NCBI GenBank assembly: GCA_040274725.1
Contig: JBEMAQ010000001.1
Span: forward strand, 310,001 to 374,000
Direction of reading: 5' to 3'
Origin: Solibacillus sp040274725
GTDB lineage: Bacteria; Bacillota; Bacilli; Bacillales_A; Planococcaceae
Length of the DNA: 64,000 nucleotides
Part shown: positions 24,134-32,193 of the stretch, in pieces
Layout of the letters: every line of letters starts with the position of its first letter
How positions within the stretch are numbered: the first letter of the stretch is position 1
The notes under the pieces: generated by a model
What the model was told of the DNA's origin: nothing
Database searches by the model: none
Seen by the model: only the letters and a program-made list of their open reading frames with translations
Position numbers and translations under genes: made by a program

Positions 24134-24218
24134 AACTCACTCCTTAATTACCAAAAATGGTTAGGTCTAATTAACATAAAATTCCGATAACATATTCGTT
24201 AGATAAAACAATAATATA

Positions 24219-24246
24219 CCCAAAGTGTCATTTGGGAACGTTTATT
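24219..24246. repeat. Box-A palindromic element 2, minimal form
   Basis: The shortest copy: CCCAAA (24219-24224), six-base loop GTGTCA, TTTGGG (24231-24236) and the right box tail AACGTTTATT. It shows that the two boxes alone make the core of the element. Confidence 0.7.
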
Positions 24247-24257
24247 GAATTTATCAT

Positions 24258-24440
24258 TCAACTAAAAGGTGCTAAAGCGATACTCCAGACAATTAAAACA
24301 AAAGATGCTGTTAACCAGAACGTATTAGTGGAAGTAGGCTGTTCTTTTTTTATTTTTTTAATTATTTCTACAAGGTTGATACAAAATATAATAGCTAAAA
24401 TTGGCATTACGTATACACTTATAAACGCAAATACTATCAT
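24258..24440 (-). CDS. Small two-helix membrane protein
   Basis: A 60-residue protein with two hydrophobic helices (about 2-24, VFAFISVYVMPILAIIFCI, and 42-58, LTASFVLIVWSIALA) around a lysine-rich loop KKIKKEQP. GAAGGGAG precedes the start by about ten bases. Unknown function; lies between two box-A elements. Confidence 0.5.
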   Translation of the reverse strand: MIVFAFISVYVMPILAIIFCINLVEIIKKIKKEQPTSTNTFWLTASFVLIVWSIALAPFS

Positions 24441-24493
24441 ACATAAACACTCCCTTCAGAAACAATATACCATTTTTTTACACAAAGAATATT

Positions 24494-24523
24494 CCCAAAG
24501 CGATGTTTGGCACATTTTAATTC
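24494..24523. repeat. Box-A element 3, left half only
   Basis: CCCAAAGCGATGTTTGGC followed by ACATTTTAATTC. The same left-end sequence occurs in the copy at 31232. The right box TTTGGGAACGTT is missing, so this copy looks truncated just before the stop of the 24540 gene. Confidence 0.5.
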
Positions 24524-24539
24524 AAATAAATAGTTTGTA

Positions 24540-25043
24540 TTATTTATAGAAATCTGTAATTTCTAAATTGATATGGTCTACTTTGTTTTGATAGATATAG
24601 AAGGTCAACGTAATATCATTTTCTTTATCCTTATACTTAATCAATTTATCCACTTGATCGCTCCAATGTTCCGTATATTCTTCGCCATAAATACTAATTA
24701 ATTCTTCTACTGTGCTCCCGATTGAAATATTTTTTGAAGTTTTTGACTCGAGATTGGATGTTCCAATACGGTATATTTTATTTTGACCATTCTCTTCTTT
24801 AATAGTTAACCGCTTCGCAAACACATTTTCAAACTCATAAATAGTATATCCTGGGTGCATTACATCCTCAGAAGGCTGCAATTTTTTAGATTCAATATAT
24901 GCTGTTACATCACTTAATAAATACAGGTTATCAATGTTTTCACCTGATAAATCCGTATGAACATTATATTTAACAATAATAGTAGTGAATATTACTGCCC
25001 CCAAAATTATACATACGCCTAAAATCCATAAACTACGCTTCAA
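24540..25043 (-). CDS. Membrane-anchored extracellular protein of unknown function
   Basis: A 167-residue protein with one N-terminal membrane anchor (LWILGVCIILGAVIFTTIIV, residues 5-24) and an outside domain of about 140 residues rich in beta strands (TIYEFENVFAKRLTIKEENG; ISIGSTVEELISIYGEEYTEHW). The latter loosely recalls small DUF-type lipoprotein domains with a G-S-T-x-E-E-L turn. Start is TTG at 25043 with GGGGG seven bases upstream. No family assigned. Confidence 0.55.
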   Translation of the reverse strand: MKRSLWILGVCIILGAVIFTTIIVKYNVHTDLSGENIDNLYLLSDVTAYIESKKLQPSEDVMHPGYTIYEFENVFAKRLTIKEENGQNKIYRIGTSNLESKTSKNISIGSTVEELISIYGEEYTEHWSDQVDKLIKYKDKENDITLTFYIYQNKVDHINLEITDFYK

Positions 25044-25110
25044 TAAATAGCCCCCAATACGTATTTACTAGAACACTTAAATATGCAAACGATAATTTCC
25101 ACAACAAGTT

Positions 25111-25297
25111 CCCAAACCGTTGTTGAAGTGACCCCTAAAACTCAGACAAATCGAAACGCTCAAATCCCCCATAAACCTATATTTCACAGTGTCTCAGAGC
25201 ATTATCTTCTAATAAAACCAGCGACAAACACTGTTAAATCAGTGTTTGTCGCTGGTTGAAATGTTCTCAAGCTTGCATTTGGGAACGTTATTTTGTA
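25111..25297. repeat. Box-A palindromic element 4, long form with IS-end relic
   Basis: CCCAAA box at 25111, TTTGGGAACGTTATTTTG at 25278-25295. Inside is an 18-bp perfect hairpin, AACCAGCGACAAACACTG (25216-25233) with its complement (25240-25257) and loop TTAAAT. Positions 25124-25148 match the left end of the IS3 element at 31315 with two mismatches. About 150 internal bases are identical to the copy at 28318. Confidence 0.8.
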
Positions 25298-25323
25298 GCG
25301 AGATGAATAGATGACTTTCTCTG

Positions 25324-26799
25324 TTAGTCGACCTCAACCGTATTTTCATAAATATTGACATTAATAATAGAGCCTATCTGTCCAATTTTTACGCCAACGT
25401 CTATAAGATATTTCTTGTTATGGTCCGGAAACTTAATATAAAAGTGCCCATATTTCTTTCCTACAACCTGAATTAGGTCGGTTCCCTCTTCTCGTGTAAC
25501 TGTGGCAATATTTTCAATATCTTCTGCTATGATATGCTTCCCCATCGTGTATTCTGCTCCCGGATCCCATGTCGCAGTTGACTTTTCCTCTAGTGTCCGC
25601 ATGCTATAATGAAAACTTGGCGTGAGACTTACCGCTTCAATCCCGTACCGGACTTCTTCTCCATCAACGAAGCGGACAGTGGCAATATATTGACCTGGCT
25701 TATCAATTCCGAATTGAACAGTATTATACGTATCTCCACGATCGATCTCGTAGCAATTAGAAGGACTGAATGTCGCACATTTTTTGAATGCCATACTGTC
25801 AGATAACTTTTCTCCCTCCATTGTGGAAAGGGAAACGTTTTGGACGTCTTTTTTATCCCTTACATCCAGTATAGCGGACGTAGTGAGAAAGTCTTGCGTC
25901 TCCTCTAGTGTCAACTTTAGTTTGCCGTTCACTTCTTTGACGTGGACATAGTATTTCCGATAGTATTTCTTATCTGGATTCCCTGAATACACCAAAGCGA
26001 CCTGTAATGTTCCCGTCCCTTCTTTGAGCGGGACTAAGTGAATTTTATCCGATGTGTTGCCATTTAGTTCATTGCTCCCAGCAACCGAATTGAACACATC
26101 CGTATCCTCCTGATAGGAATCATACATTTTAAACTGCTCCCAGTTGTAGTCGCTTGCCCGCAATGTAACAATCTGTGATTTCGCTTCCTCAGTAGCTTTC
26201 ATCATTTTGGCCGCTTGTCCTCTTGTTATGGAAACATTCGGGCTGAATCGATCAGGAGACGTTCCTCCCGTTATACCAAGTCGGTAAATGTTCAGAATGT
26301 TTGGATCATGACCTGTCCCCCTTTTCACATCTTCAAATGGACTTTTATTCGAGTAAAAGTAATAGCGTGGCAGATCGAACGCTTTGACAAGAATCGAAGC
26401 CATCTGTGCTCGGGTAATAGGATCATTCGGACCGAAACGACCATCCTCGTAGCCTCTAATGATGCCTTTTCCCGCCATAGCTGCAATGGCTTTGTAATAA
26501 CCGTTCCCCCTCGATACATCCTTAAATGCTGGACTCTTCACATTGTCCGTATCCAATTTAATCAGTTTGGCAATCATTGCAGCTGCCTGTCCTCTCGTGA
26601 TAGAGTTTCCTGGTTTGAATGTACCGTCCGGATAGCCTCCGATAATATTACGTTCTGCCAAATCATAAACTGCTTCGGCAAAGTACTTTGATGATGGTAC
26701 ATCTGAAAATTGTTTTTTGCTTACAGCAAACGTATTAGATAAGGGCAGGCTACACGCCAGCACTAGTACACTAAATACTGCAAATAGTCTCTTCTTCAT
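25324..26799 (-). CDS. S-layer homology (SLH) domain surface protein
   Basis: A 491-residue secreted protein. A signal peptide (about residues 1-26, ending SNTFA) is followed by three SLH repeats at roughly 31-75, 90-135 and 152-200, recognisable by F-x-D-V, GGYPDGTFKPGNSITRGQAA, RGYEDGRFGPNDPITRAQMA and GGTSPDRFSPNVSITRGQAA. These bind pyruvylated cell-wall polymer. The remaining 290 residues are beta-rich and not recognised; two cysteines (CATFSPSNC) could form a disulfide. GAGAGGAAG precedes the ATG. It is the largest gene in the box-element array and is flanked by two near-identical repeats. Confidence 0.85.
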   Translation of the reverse strand: MKKRLFAVFSVLVLACSLPLSNTFAVSKKQFSDVPSSKYFAEAVYDLAERNIIGGYPDGTFKPGNSITRGQAAAMIAKLIKLDTDNVKSPAFKDVSRGNGYYKAIAAMAGKGIIRGYEDGRFGPNDPITRAQMASILVKAFDLPRYYFYSNKSPFEDVKRGTGHDPNILNIYRLGITGGTSPDRFSPNVSITRGQAAKMMKATEEAKSQIVTLRASDYNWEQFKMYDSYQEDTDVFNSVAGSNELNGNTSDKIHLVPLKEGTGTLQVALVYSGNPDKKYYRKYYVHVKEVNGKLKLTLEETQDFLTTSAILDVRDKKDVQNVSLSTMEGEKLSDSMAFKKCATFSPSNCYEIDRGDTYNTVQFGIDKPGQYIATVRFVDGEEVRYGIEAVSLTPSFHYSMRTLEEKSTATWDPGAEYTMGKHIIAEDIENIATVTREEGTDLIQVVGKKYGHFYIKFPDHNKKYLIDVGVKIGQIGSIINVNIYENTVEVD

Positions 26800-27099
26800 T
26801 CTCTAGCTTCCTCTCTTTTCCTTTAATAGATTCCATTGTATCGGAAAAACTTGTTCAATTTTTCCTTTAGGAAGCTTCACAATTTTGTAATCGTCGTCCC
26901 CATATTTTTGGGTTTCACTCGCTTCAACGCTGTGCTAAACACCTACTAGCACGATAAATAGTAGCATAAGCATTATAAATAGCTACTTCAAAAAAAATCC
27001 TCCAATCAGTAGTGTGCTGTACTGACGGAAAAAATAGAAATTAGTTTCACGTTTATTTAATTTTTTTTTGAAAACTTTATAAGACTAAAGTATAGAAAG
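26800..27099. other. Non-coding stretch upstream of the SLH gene
   Basis: About 300 AT-rich bases with several T-runs and no open frame with a convincing start. Nothing else can be supported here before the box-B element at 27100. Confidence 0.4.
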
Positions 27100-27174
27100 A
27101 TATTCAATAATATGGCCCTTTAACGGAAAAAGACCCTTTCCTTATTCAAGGAAAGCGCTCGATTGTTGAATAAC
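27100..27174. repeat. Box-B palindromic element 1
   Basis: Left arm TATTCAATAATATGGCCC (27101-27118) and right arm GCGCTCGATTGTTGAATAAC (27155-27174) enclose an inner hairpin CTTTCCTT/AAGGAAAG (27136-27143 with 27148-27155). The outer arms resemble the clean palindrome at 28274, so this is a second repeat family with the same design: fixed ends, variable inner stem. Confidence 0.55.
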
Positions 27175-27212
27175 AAAAATATTTAAAAGAGCTTTAGATT
27201 GCCCTAATCTAA

Positions 27213-28151
27213 CTAATTTACTTCTTTATCATTTTTATCCCTAATAATAATTTCGTATGGAATTTCCTCAATCAAAAACTCTTCTCTTTTCAACTCTATG
27301 ATTTTATCTACATACTCTGTAATTTGATTTATCTTTTTATTAGAATTCCCGAACCATTTAGATGAATCGATGTTAGTTTTAATAATAATTTGTAATGGTT
27401 CAGGGTGGAATGAATAGGCAAACCCCCGATATTCCTCAAACTTCTTGTTCGTTTCTTCTATTATCGCATCAAAGATTGGTTGCCATTCTTGATCTCGTAT
27501 TGCACTTTCGTTTTTTTTCCGTAACTTAACCGTAAAATCTAAGTTCGTTTTTGAGAGAATCGTTTGAACGATGATTTTTTCGAGTTCTTCAAATTCATTA
27601 CTTTTCTCTAAATCTTCCTTCGTTCCTTGTATTTCAATAATGATTTCATTATTCGGATTAGTTGAGATTGAGTTAGAATGGTATCTCTTTTCCTTTAATA
27701 ACGCCGAAATCTCTTCAAAAACTTTAATCATAGATTTCCTTAACTTTTCATCTTCTTCACTTAATGTAGGATAGCTATCGAGAGTGAGAAAATCTACTTT
27801 AAAATCTTGAAATCCAATCTTTTTTGCAGTGTTATGAATAATCTTTTCAATGTTTACTTTATTGGCTTCTAAAAACGCCTTATCCTGAACTTGCACAGTT
27901 AAGTTTCGTTCTTCAGGGGAAAAACTTAAACCAACTTGATATCTATTATCTTTTAGTTCCTCTGAACTCTTTGTTAAAAACTGTTCTATTTTCTTTTTTT
28001 CCGTTTTAGTTTCTTCCATACTTATAAGTAAAGTTTTTTCTATTTCTTCCGTATTTAGAGATGCTGATTTATTTGAATTTTTTTTAAGTAACATAAAAGA
28101 TGCCGTAATTATGAGTAATAACACAACAAGACCAATTAGTACTTTTTTCAA
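27213..28151 (-). CDS. Membrane-anchored protein of unknown function
   Basis: A 312-residue protein with one N-terminal membrane helix (VLIGLVVLLLIITASFMLL) and a long charged exterior or cytoplasmic part. The latter seems to contain three similar alpha/beta units of 70-90 residues, each with a strand pair such as YQVGLSFSPEERNLTVQV, YHSNSISTNPNNEIIIEIQG and GFAYSFHPEPLQIIIKT. This internal repetition is my reading and is worth testing. The TTG at 28151 is the likely start because AGGAGGG lies six bases before it; an in-frame ATG at 28193 would add a polar leader before the membrane helix. Confidence 0.5.
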   Translation of the reverse strand: MKKVLIGLVVLLLIITASFMLLKKNSNKSASLNTEEIEKTLLISMEETKTEKKKIEQFLTKSSEELKDNRYQVGLSFSPEERNLTVQVQDKAFLEANKVNIEKIIHNTAKKIGFQDFKVDFLTLDSYPTLSEEDEKLRKSMIKVFEEISALLKEKRYHSNSISTNPNNEIIIEIQGTKEDLEKSNEFEELEKIIVQTILSKTNLDFTVKLRKKNESAIRDQEWQPIFDAIIEETNKKFEEYRGFAYSFHPEPLQIIIKTNIDSSKWFGNSNKKINQITEYVDKIIELKREEFLIEEIPYEIIIRDKNDKEVN

Positions 28152-28273
28152 AATACCCCCTCCTAATAAGAGGGTATGTCCGTTTTTTAACATTATTCTT
28201 ATTGTTAATCCTCATAATTTATTGAAGTAAATGGATTTTAGTTTAATTATACTTCTTCACTTTATTCCACAAG

Positions 28274-28309
28274 CGTTATTCAACAATCTGGCCCGATTGT
28301 TGAATAACG
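28274..28309. repeat. Box-B palindromic element 2, minimal form
   Basis: A perfect 15-bp inverted repeat: CGTTATTCAACAATC (28274-28288), loop TGGCCC, GATTGTTGAATAACG (28295-28309). It is followed nine bases later by a box-A element, so the two families are adjacent here. Confidence 0.75.
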
Positions 28310-28317
28310 AAAATGCA

Positions 28318-28500
28318 CCCAAAGCGGTGTTGAAGTGACCCCTAAAACTCAGACAAATCGAAACGCTCAAATCCCCCATAAACCTATATTTCACAGTGTC
28401 TCAGAGCATTATCTTCTAATAAAACCAGCGACAAACACTGTTAAATCAGTGTTTGTCGCTGGTTGAAATGTTCTCAAGCCTTCATTTGGCAACGTTATTT
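28318..28500. repeat. Box-A palindromic element 5, long form
   Basis: CCCAAAGCGGTG at 28318, right box TTTGGCAACGTTATTT at 28485-28500. The internal 150 bases are identical to those of element 4, including the 18-bp hairpin (28423-28440 with 28447-28464) and the IS3-end relic (28331-28355), while the outer ends differ at several bases. Confidence 0.8.
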
Positions 28501-28564
28501 AAGCTTATTCTGTATGCTTTATGAATCTTCGGTGCTTTAAAAGCTATATCAAGAATTCTCTATT

Positions 28565-29077
28565 TTAGGCATTATAAATAACCAGACCTAAAACGCTTAG
28601 TATTGCTGCTATTGGTGCAACTAGTGTCACAGCAAACTTAACTTTACTAAAATCCACAAACATCTTTAATAAAATTCTATAAGCTATTATTCCTATAAAG
28701 CCACCTAATCCATTCAAAATTACATCATCAATGTCGCTAGCGCCAACTCTAAATACGAATTGTAGGATTTCAACTAATGCACTAATTAAAATTATCCATA
28801 GAACATTTTTTAATATGCTTTTTTCTCGAATGAATAGGGGTAAATAAACTCCTAAAGGAACAAATAAAACAATGTTACCTACTACATTAGAAAACGCAAA
28901 TGCGCGCAAAAGTTTATCGTCACTAAACAGATAACTGCCTATACTGTGAAATGGCACAAGATTTATTGAACTAAACGAATGTGTCTTCATAAAGAGTAAC
29001 CCAAATAGTATTACTAAATAAAATGCAAAAACTGAATACAATAAAATATTCAGTAGTATTTGTTGCCAACTTTTCAT
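28565..29077 (-). CDS. VanZ-family membrane protein
   Basis: A 170-residue protein with four to five membrane helices. NVVGNIVLFVPLGVYLPLF and the region EILQFVFRVGASDIDDVILNGLGGFIG give the VanZ signature N-x-x-x-F-x-P-x-G ... E-x-x-Q ... D-x-D-D-x-x-x-N-x-x-G. VanZ proteins confer low-level teicoplanin resistance in some hosts; the role of most chromosomal members is unknown. AAAAGGAAAAG precedes the ATG. Flanked by long box-A elements on both sides, like a self-contained cassette. Confidence 0.85.
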   Translation of the reverse strand: MKSWQQILLNILLYSVFAFYLVILFGLLFMKTHSFSSINLVPFHSIGSYLFSDDKLLRAFAFSNVVGNIVLFVPLGVYLPLFIREKSILKNVLWIILISALVEILQFVFRVGASDIDDVILNGLGGFIGIIAYRILLKMFVDFSKVKFAVTLVAPIAAILSVLGLVIYNA

Positions 29078-29152
29078 AATCTTTTCCTTTTCAAATTAAA
29101 TACTTTAACGTATTTAATATAAACTAATATTAAAAGGTAAGCAAAAAAAGCA

Positions 29153-29360
29153 CCCAAAGCGGTGTTTAGTAACCTTTCATTCAGAGCCAATGTATGTGCT
29201 GCATCCCTTCAGAGCAATTGAATCGAACAGTCCCCTTTAAATTAAATTTTCACAGCGTCTCAGTGCTTTATTTTCTATAAAAAAACAGCGACAACCACTG
29301 TCAAATCAGTGGTTGTCGCTGTTTGAAACGTTCTCAAGCTTTGATTTGGGAACGTTATTT
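29153..29360. repeat. Box-A palindromic element 6, long form with covarying hairpin
   Basis: CCCAAAGCGGTGTTTAG at 29153, right box TTTGGGAACGTTATTT at 29345-29360. The inner stem AAACAGCGACAACCACTG (29283-29300) pairs with 29307-29324. Compared with elements 4 and 5 it differs at two positions, each matched by a change on the other arm, so pairing is preserved. Confidence 0.8.
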
Positions 29361-29430
29361 GATTTTGTTTTGTATATTTCATTAACCCTTGTAATACTAA
29401 GCATCTAACTTATCGGATTCGGAAATGAGG

Positions 29431-29994
29431 TTATTTAACAATACCGATACTATCAAATGGATAAAATCTAATATTGGTTTTTCCAAATATCTTTTCCATT
29501 GGTACCAATCCCACACTAGCATATCTACTATCAAGACTATTTCGGCGATTATCACCTAAAACAAATAAATAGCCCTCTGGAATCGTTGAGTAATCCGTTG
29601 CAGACTGTAATGTAAAATCTTCTGTTAGTGGACTATTGTCTAACAGTTGTTTTTTATATGCGTCTAAATATGCCTCTTCATTCGCTTCATCGTTAATATA
29701 AAGTGTGTCGTTTTCATATGAAATATGGTCTCTTGGCAATCCTATAACGCGTTTAATATATGTCTCTCCATTAGGAGCTTCGAATACGATTACATCAAAT
29801 CTTTCAATACCAGAAATTTTCTTACCGATTTTATTTACTAAAACGATATCGCCATCTTCATACGTTGGCATCATCGAAGCACCGTTTACTACTACAGGTG
29901 ACACTATAAACGTTATAACGACAATCGTAATTATACACGTTATGACAGTAGACTTAATCCACTCTAAAAATTCTTTTATCTTAGCATTTTCCAA
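29431..29994 (-). CDS. Signal peptidase I (SipS-like)
   Basis: About 187 residues. One N-terminal membrane helix (STVITCIITIVVITFIV), then the catalytic serine in NGASMMPTYEDGD, the general-base lysine in GETYIKRVIGLPRD, and the GDNRRNSLDSRYASVG box, all intact. It removes signal peptides from secreted proteins on the outer face of the membrane. It is a compact Bacillus SipS-type enzyme; more than one is common per genome. The AAGGAG site fits TTG at 29994 (eight bases) better than ATG at 30000 (two bases). It is probably cotranscribed with the CPBP gene 44 bases away. Confidence 0.88.
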   Translation of the reverse strand: MENAKIKEFLEWIKSTVITCIITIVVITFIVSPVVVNGASMMPTYEDGDIVLVNKIGKKISGIERFDVIVFEAPNGETYIKRVIGLPRDHISYENDTLYINDEANEEAYLDAYKKQLLDNSPLTEDFTLQSATDYSTIPEGYLFVLGDNRRNSLDSRYASVGLVPMEKIFGKTNIRFYPFDSIGIVK

Positions 29995-30038
29995 AAACAT
30001 CACTCCTTGAGTTACCATAAATTTAATAATATTTTAAG

Positions 30039-30695
30039 TTAGTAGAAGAGCGATACTAACAAGTTATATAAAGAGTGGATAACAATTACCGACCAAAGAG
30101 AACCGCTTTTCTTATACACATAACCGAATATAACGCTCAATATAAAAGCTGTTAATGAAGCAGATAAAATATAAGGAAATTCGAAAAGCCCTTTATAAAA
30201 CCAAATAGGAAAATGAATGGATACAAAAAGTAAAGATGTAATCGCATTAGCTATCCAAAATTTAAAAGAATTCATCAGTTTTTTTAATAAAAAACCTCTA
30301 AAGACAATTTCTTCAGTAATACCGACTAATAGTATGGTATTTAGCAATTCGTTAAACCCTATTCGAAAATCAATATTAGTATGTAAAATAGTGAAATTTA
30401 ATATTATGAAGTAAGATATGAAAACTAACGATACATAAAATGTCCATTTTAAACCATTTCTAAAGTTATGACGTAACCCTAAATATGAAAATGGATCCGC
30501 TTTTTCCATAAATTTAACTAAAATTAAAACTGGAATTATCCAAACAACTATTTTAATAACGGCTGATGATATAGCTCTCGGAACAGAATCCATCAAATCT
30601 AAATATTGAACTAGCCATAATTCTCTAATACACCATAGGGCAAAAAATATTATGAAGTATTTCCAAATATAATTCTTATTTACTTTTAAATCCAT
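30039..30695 (-). CDS. CPBP-family intramembrane metalloprotease
   Basis: A 218-residue protein with about seven membrane helices. The motifs EEIVFRGFLLKKL (EE-x3-R), FVSIHFPIWFY (second histidine site) and VIVIHSLYNLL (third motif) mark the CAAX/Abi (CPBP) protease family, membrane metalloproteases linked to bacteriocin self-immunity, phage or peptide processing. Pairing with a signal peptidase, and a VanZ protein further on, suggests an envelope or peptide-related role, which is inference. No bacteriocin precursor was found nearby. Confidence 0.85.
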   Translation of the reverse strand: MDLKVNKNYIWKYFIIFFALWCIRELWLVQYLDLMDSVPRAISSAVIKIVVWIIPVLILVKFMEKADPFSYLGLRHNFRNGLKWTFYVSLVFISYFIILNFTILHTNIDFRIGFNELLNTILLVGITEEIVFRGFLLKKLMNSFKFWIANAITSLLFVSIHFPIWFYKGLFEFPYILSASLTAFILSVIFGYVYKKSGSLWSVIVIHSLYNLLVSLFY

Positions 30696-30838
30696 AAGAA
30701 ATTTCCTCTTTTCTACTTCAAGAATCCCAATGAACTAAACCAATAGTATTGCCTCTATAAATACTATTATTTCTTTTAGACGAATAAAATTGATTGAAAG
30801 TTTCGAAAAAAAGAATAATATGTAAATCGTTTCGACGA

Positions 30839-30922
30839 GTTCTCAAAGCATAGTTTAAATACCTTTATTTAATTCAATAAAGGTATTGGTTACCAAAGTT
30901 TCATTTGGGAACGTCATCTGAT
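30839..30922. repeat. Box-A palindromic element 7
   Basis: Left box GTTCTCAAAGCATAGTTT (30839-30856, CCC to CTC variant), inner stem AATACCTTTATT with AATAAAGGTATT, and right box TTTGGGAACGTCATCTG (30904-30920). The right end runs into the last codons of the 30901 gene. Confidence 0.65.
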
Positions 30923-31137
30923 TTTATTTTAGTCGTTAAATTTAGTATAAACTCGTATCCAAAAGCGATTATTAATCCAGCCCAAAAAATCAAACCCGAA
31001 GTAAAAGGTTCACTTTCAGATATTAAAAAATAAATATAATTTATAAATAATAGCAGCAGATAAGTGAAAAAACCGAGGATTGCTCCTTTTTTCCAATTAC
31101 TAGACTCAAGGGTAGACATCTTTCTGAAGAATTTCAT
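30901..31137 (-). CDS. Small two-helix membrane protein
   Basis: A 78-residue protein with membrane helices at about 18-39 (AILGFFTYLLLLFINYIYFLI) and 47-66 (GLIFWAGLIIAFGYEFIL), and polar ends. GGAGGGG lies seven bases before the ATG. The stop codon and last residues (SDDVPK) are encoded within the right box of element 7. Unknown function. Confidence 0.6.
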   Translation of the reverse strand: MKFFRKMSTLESSNWKKGAILGFFTYLLLLFINYIYFLISESEPFTSGLIFWAGLIIAFGYEFILNLTTKIKSDDVPK

Positions 31138-31231
31138 TATTCTTCCCCTCCATACTAAAATAATATATTTATTTTATCATAAAGGCATAATTTCCTTTGT
31201 CGCTATACTTTAGCTCTATTTGAAAAATGCT

Positions 31232-31314
31232 ACCAAAGCGCTGTTTGGGACATTCTGATCATAAGCAGTCAAAGCCCCTCATTCAATTGAATGGGGGGCT
31301 TTGATTCCCTAACT
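31232..31314. repeat. Box-A element 8, left part, interrupted by an IS3 element
   Basis: ACCAAAGCGCTGTTTGGGA at 31232, a terminator-like stem AAAGCCCC/GGGGCTTT (31271-31302) and GATTCCCTAACT ending at 31314. The missing right box resumes at 32760 after the insertion. The same GATTCCCTAACTT motif occurs in element 1, confirming the original continuity. Confidence 0.75.
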
Positions 31315-31351
31315 TGAAGTGACCCCTAAAAGTTAGACACGAATATTTTGC

Positions 31352-32161
31352 TTAGGCAGCTTGAGTAAATTGAGTTCGGTATTGCACCGGACTCAATTTT
31401 AATTTTGCCTTTAGACGTTTCGTGTTGTAATAATGGATATATTTTTCAAGCTCTTCTTTAAAGTGCTCAATGCTTTCAAATTCTTTTAAGTAAAGGAATT
31501 CAGATTTCATGATGCCAAAGAAATTCTCCATCACCGAGTTGTCGTAACAGTTGCCTTTACGTGACATGCTTTGCACAATGCCTCTCGATTGGAGCGCATG
31601 GCGATATTGCTTCATTTGATAATGCCAGCCTTGATCGGAATGCATGAGGAGCTGATGTTCTTCTGGTAGGCGTTCTAAGGCCTTTTCTAACATGTCTGAA
31701 ACCAGAGAGAAAGTAGGTCTAGAGCCAATTGTATAGGTGATGATTTCACCGTTAAACATATCTAAAACAGGCGATAAATACAGTTTCTCACCGAATAATT
31801 TAAACTCCGAAATATCCGTTGTCCATTTCTCATTTGGTGCTTCTGCTGTAAATTGGCGGTCTAAAATATTTGGGGCAATTTCGCCCACTGAGCCTTTATA
31901 GGATTTATATTTTTTCATACGCACTAAACACTTTAAGCCAAGCTCTTTCATGAGGCGCTGCACCTTCTTGTGATTCACTTTTTGCCCACGATTCGCCAGC
32001 TCATCACGAATACGACGGTAGCCATAACGGCCCTCGTGTTCGTCGTAAATCGCTTGAATATCCGTTTTTAAATCAGCGTCTGGATCAGGTAACGCTAATT
32101 TTTTTGCGATATGATAAAACGTACTACGTGGAATTTCTGCGTACGCTATAAGTGCTTTCAC
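31352..32161 (-). CDS. IS3-family transposase OrfB (DDE catalytic part)
   Basis: At least 269 residues. The catalytic aspartates lie in TTDISEFKLFGEKLYLSPVLDMF and LMHSDQGWHYQ, and the glutamate in NCYDNSVMENFFGIMKSEF, giving an intact DDE integrase core. The reading frame is open upstream of the GTG at 32161 (KVKVICELRGIYSVKALIAYAEIPRSTFY), which is the usual OrfB N-terminus. It is therefore probably made as an OrfAB fusion through a -1 frameshift near 32195-32205. Confidence 0.9.
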   Translation of the reverse strand: MKALIAYAEIPRSTFYHIAKKLALPDPDADLKTDIQAIYDEHEGRYGYRRIRDELANRGQKVNHKKVQRLMKELGLKCLVRMKKYKSYKGSVGEIAPNILDRQFTAEAPNEKWTTDISEFKLFGEKLYLSPVLDMFNGEIITYTIGSRPTFSLVSDMLEKALERLPEEHQLLMHSDQGWHYQMKQYRHALQSRGIVQSMSRKGNCYDNSVMENFFGIMKSEFLYLKEFESIEHFKEELEKYIHYYNTKRLKAKLKLSPVQYRTQFTQAA

Positions 32162-32193
32162 CGAATAAATCCCCCTTAATTCACAAATGACTT

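Noticed and set aside
23820..24140. 106-residue frame overlapping the small membrane protein at 23897
   Set aside because: Overlaps in another frame the better supported gene with AAGGAG; composition and lack of its own ribosome binding site argue against it.
25111..29360. CRISPR array
   Set aside because: Repeats are far apart, palindromic, of variable length and separated by genes; no regular spacers and no cas genes.
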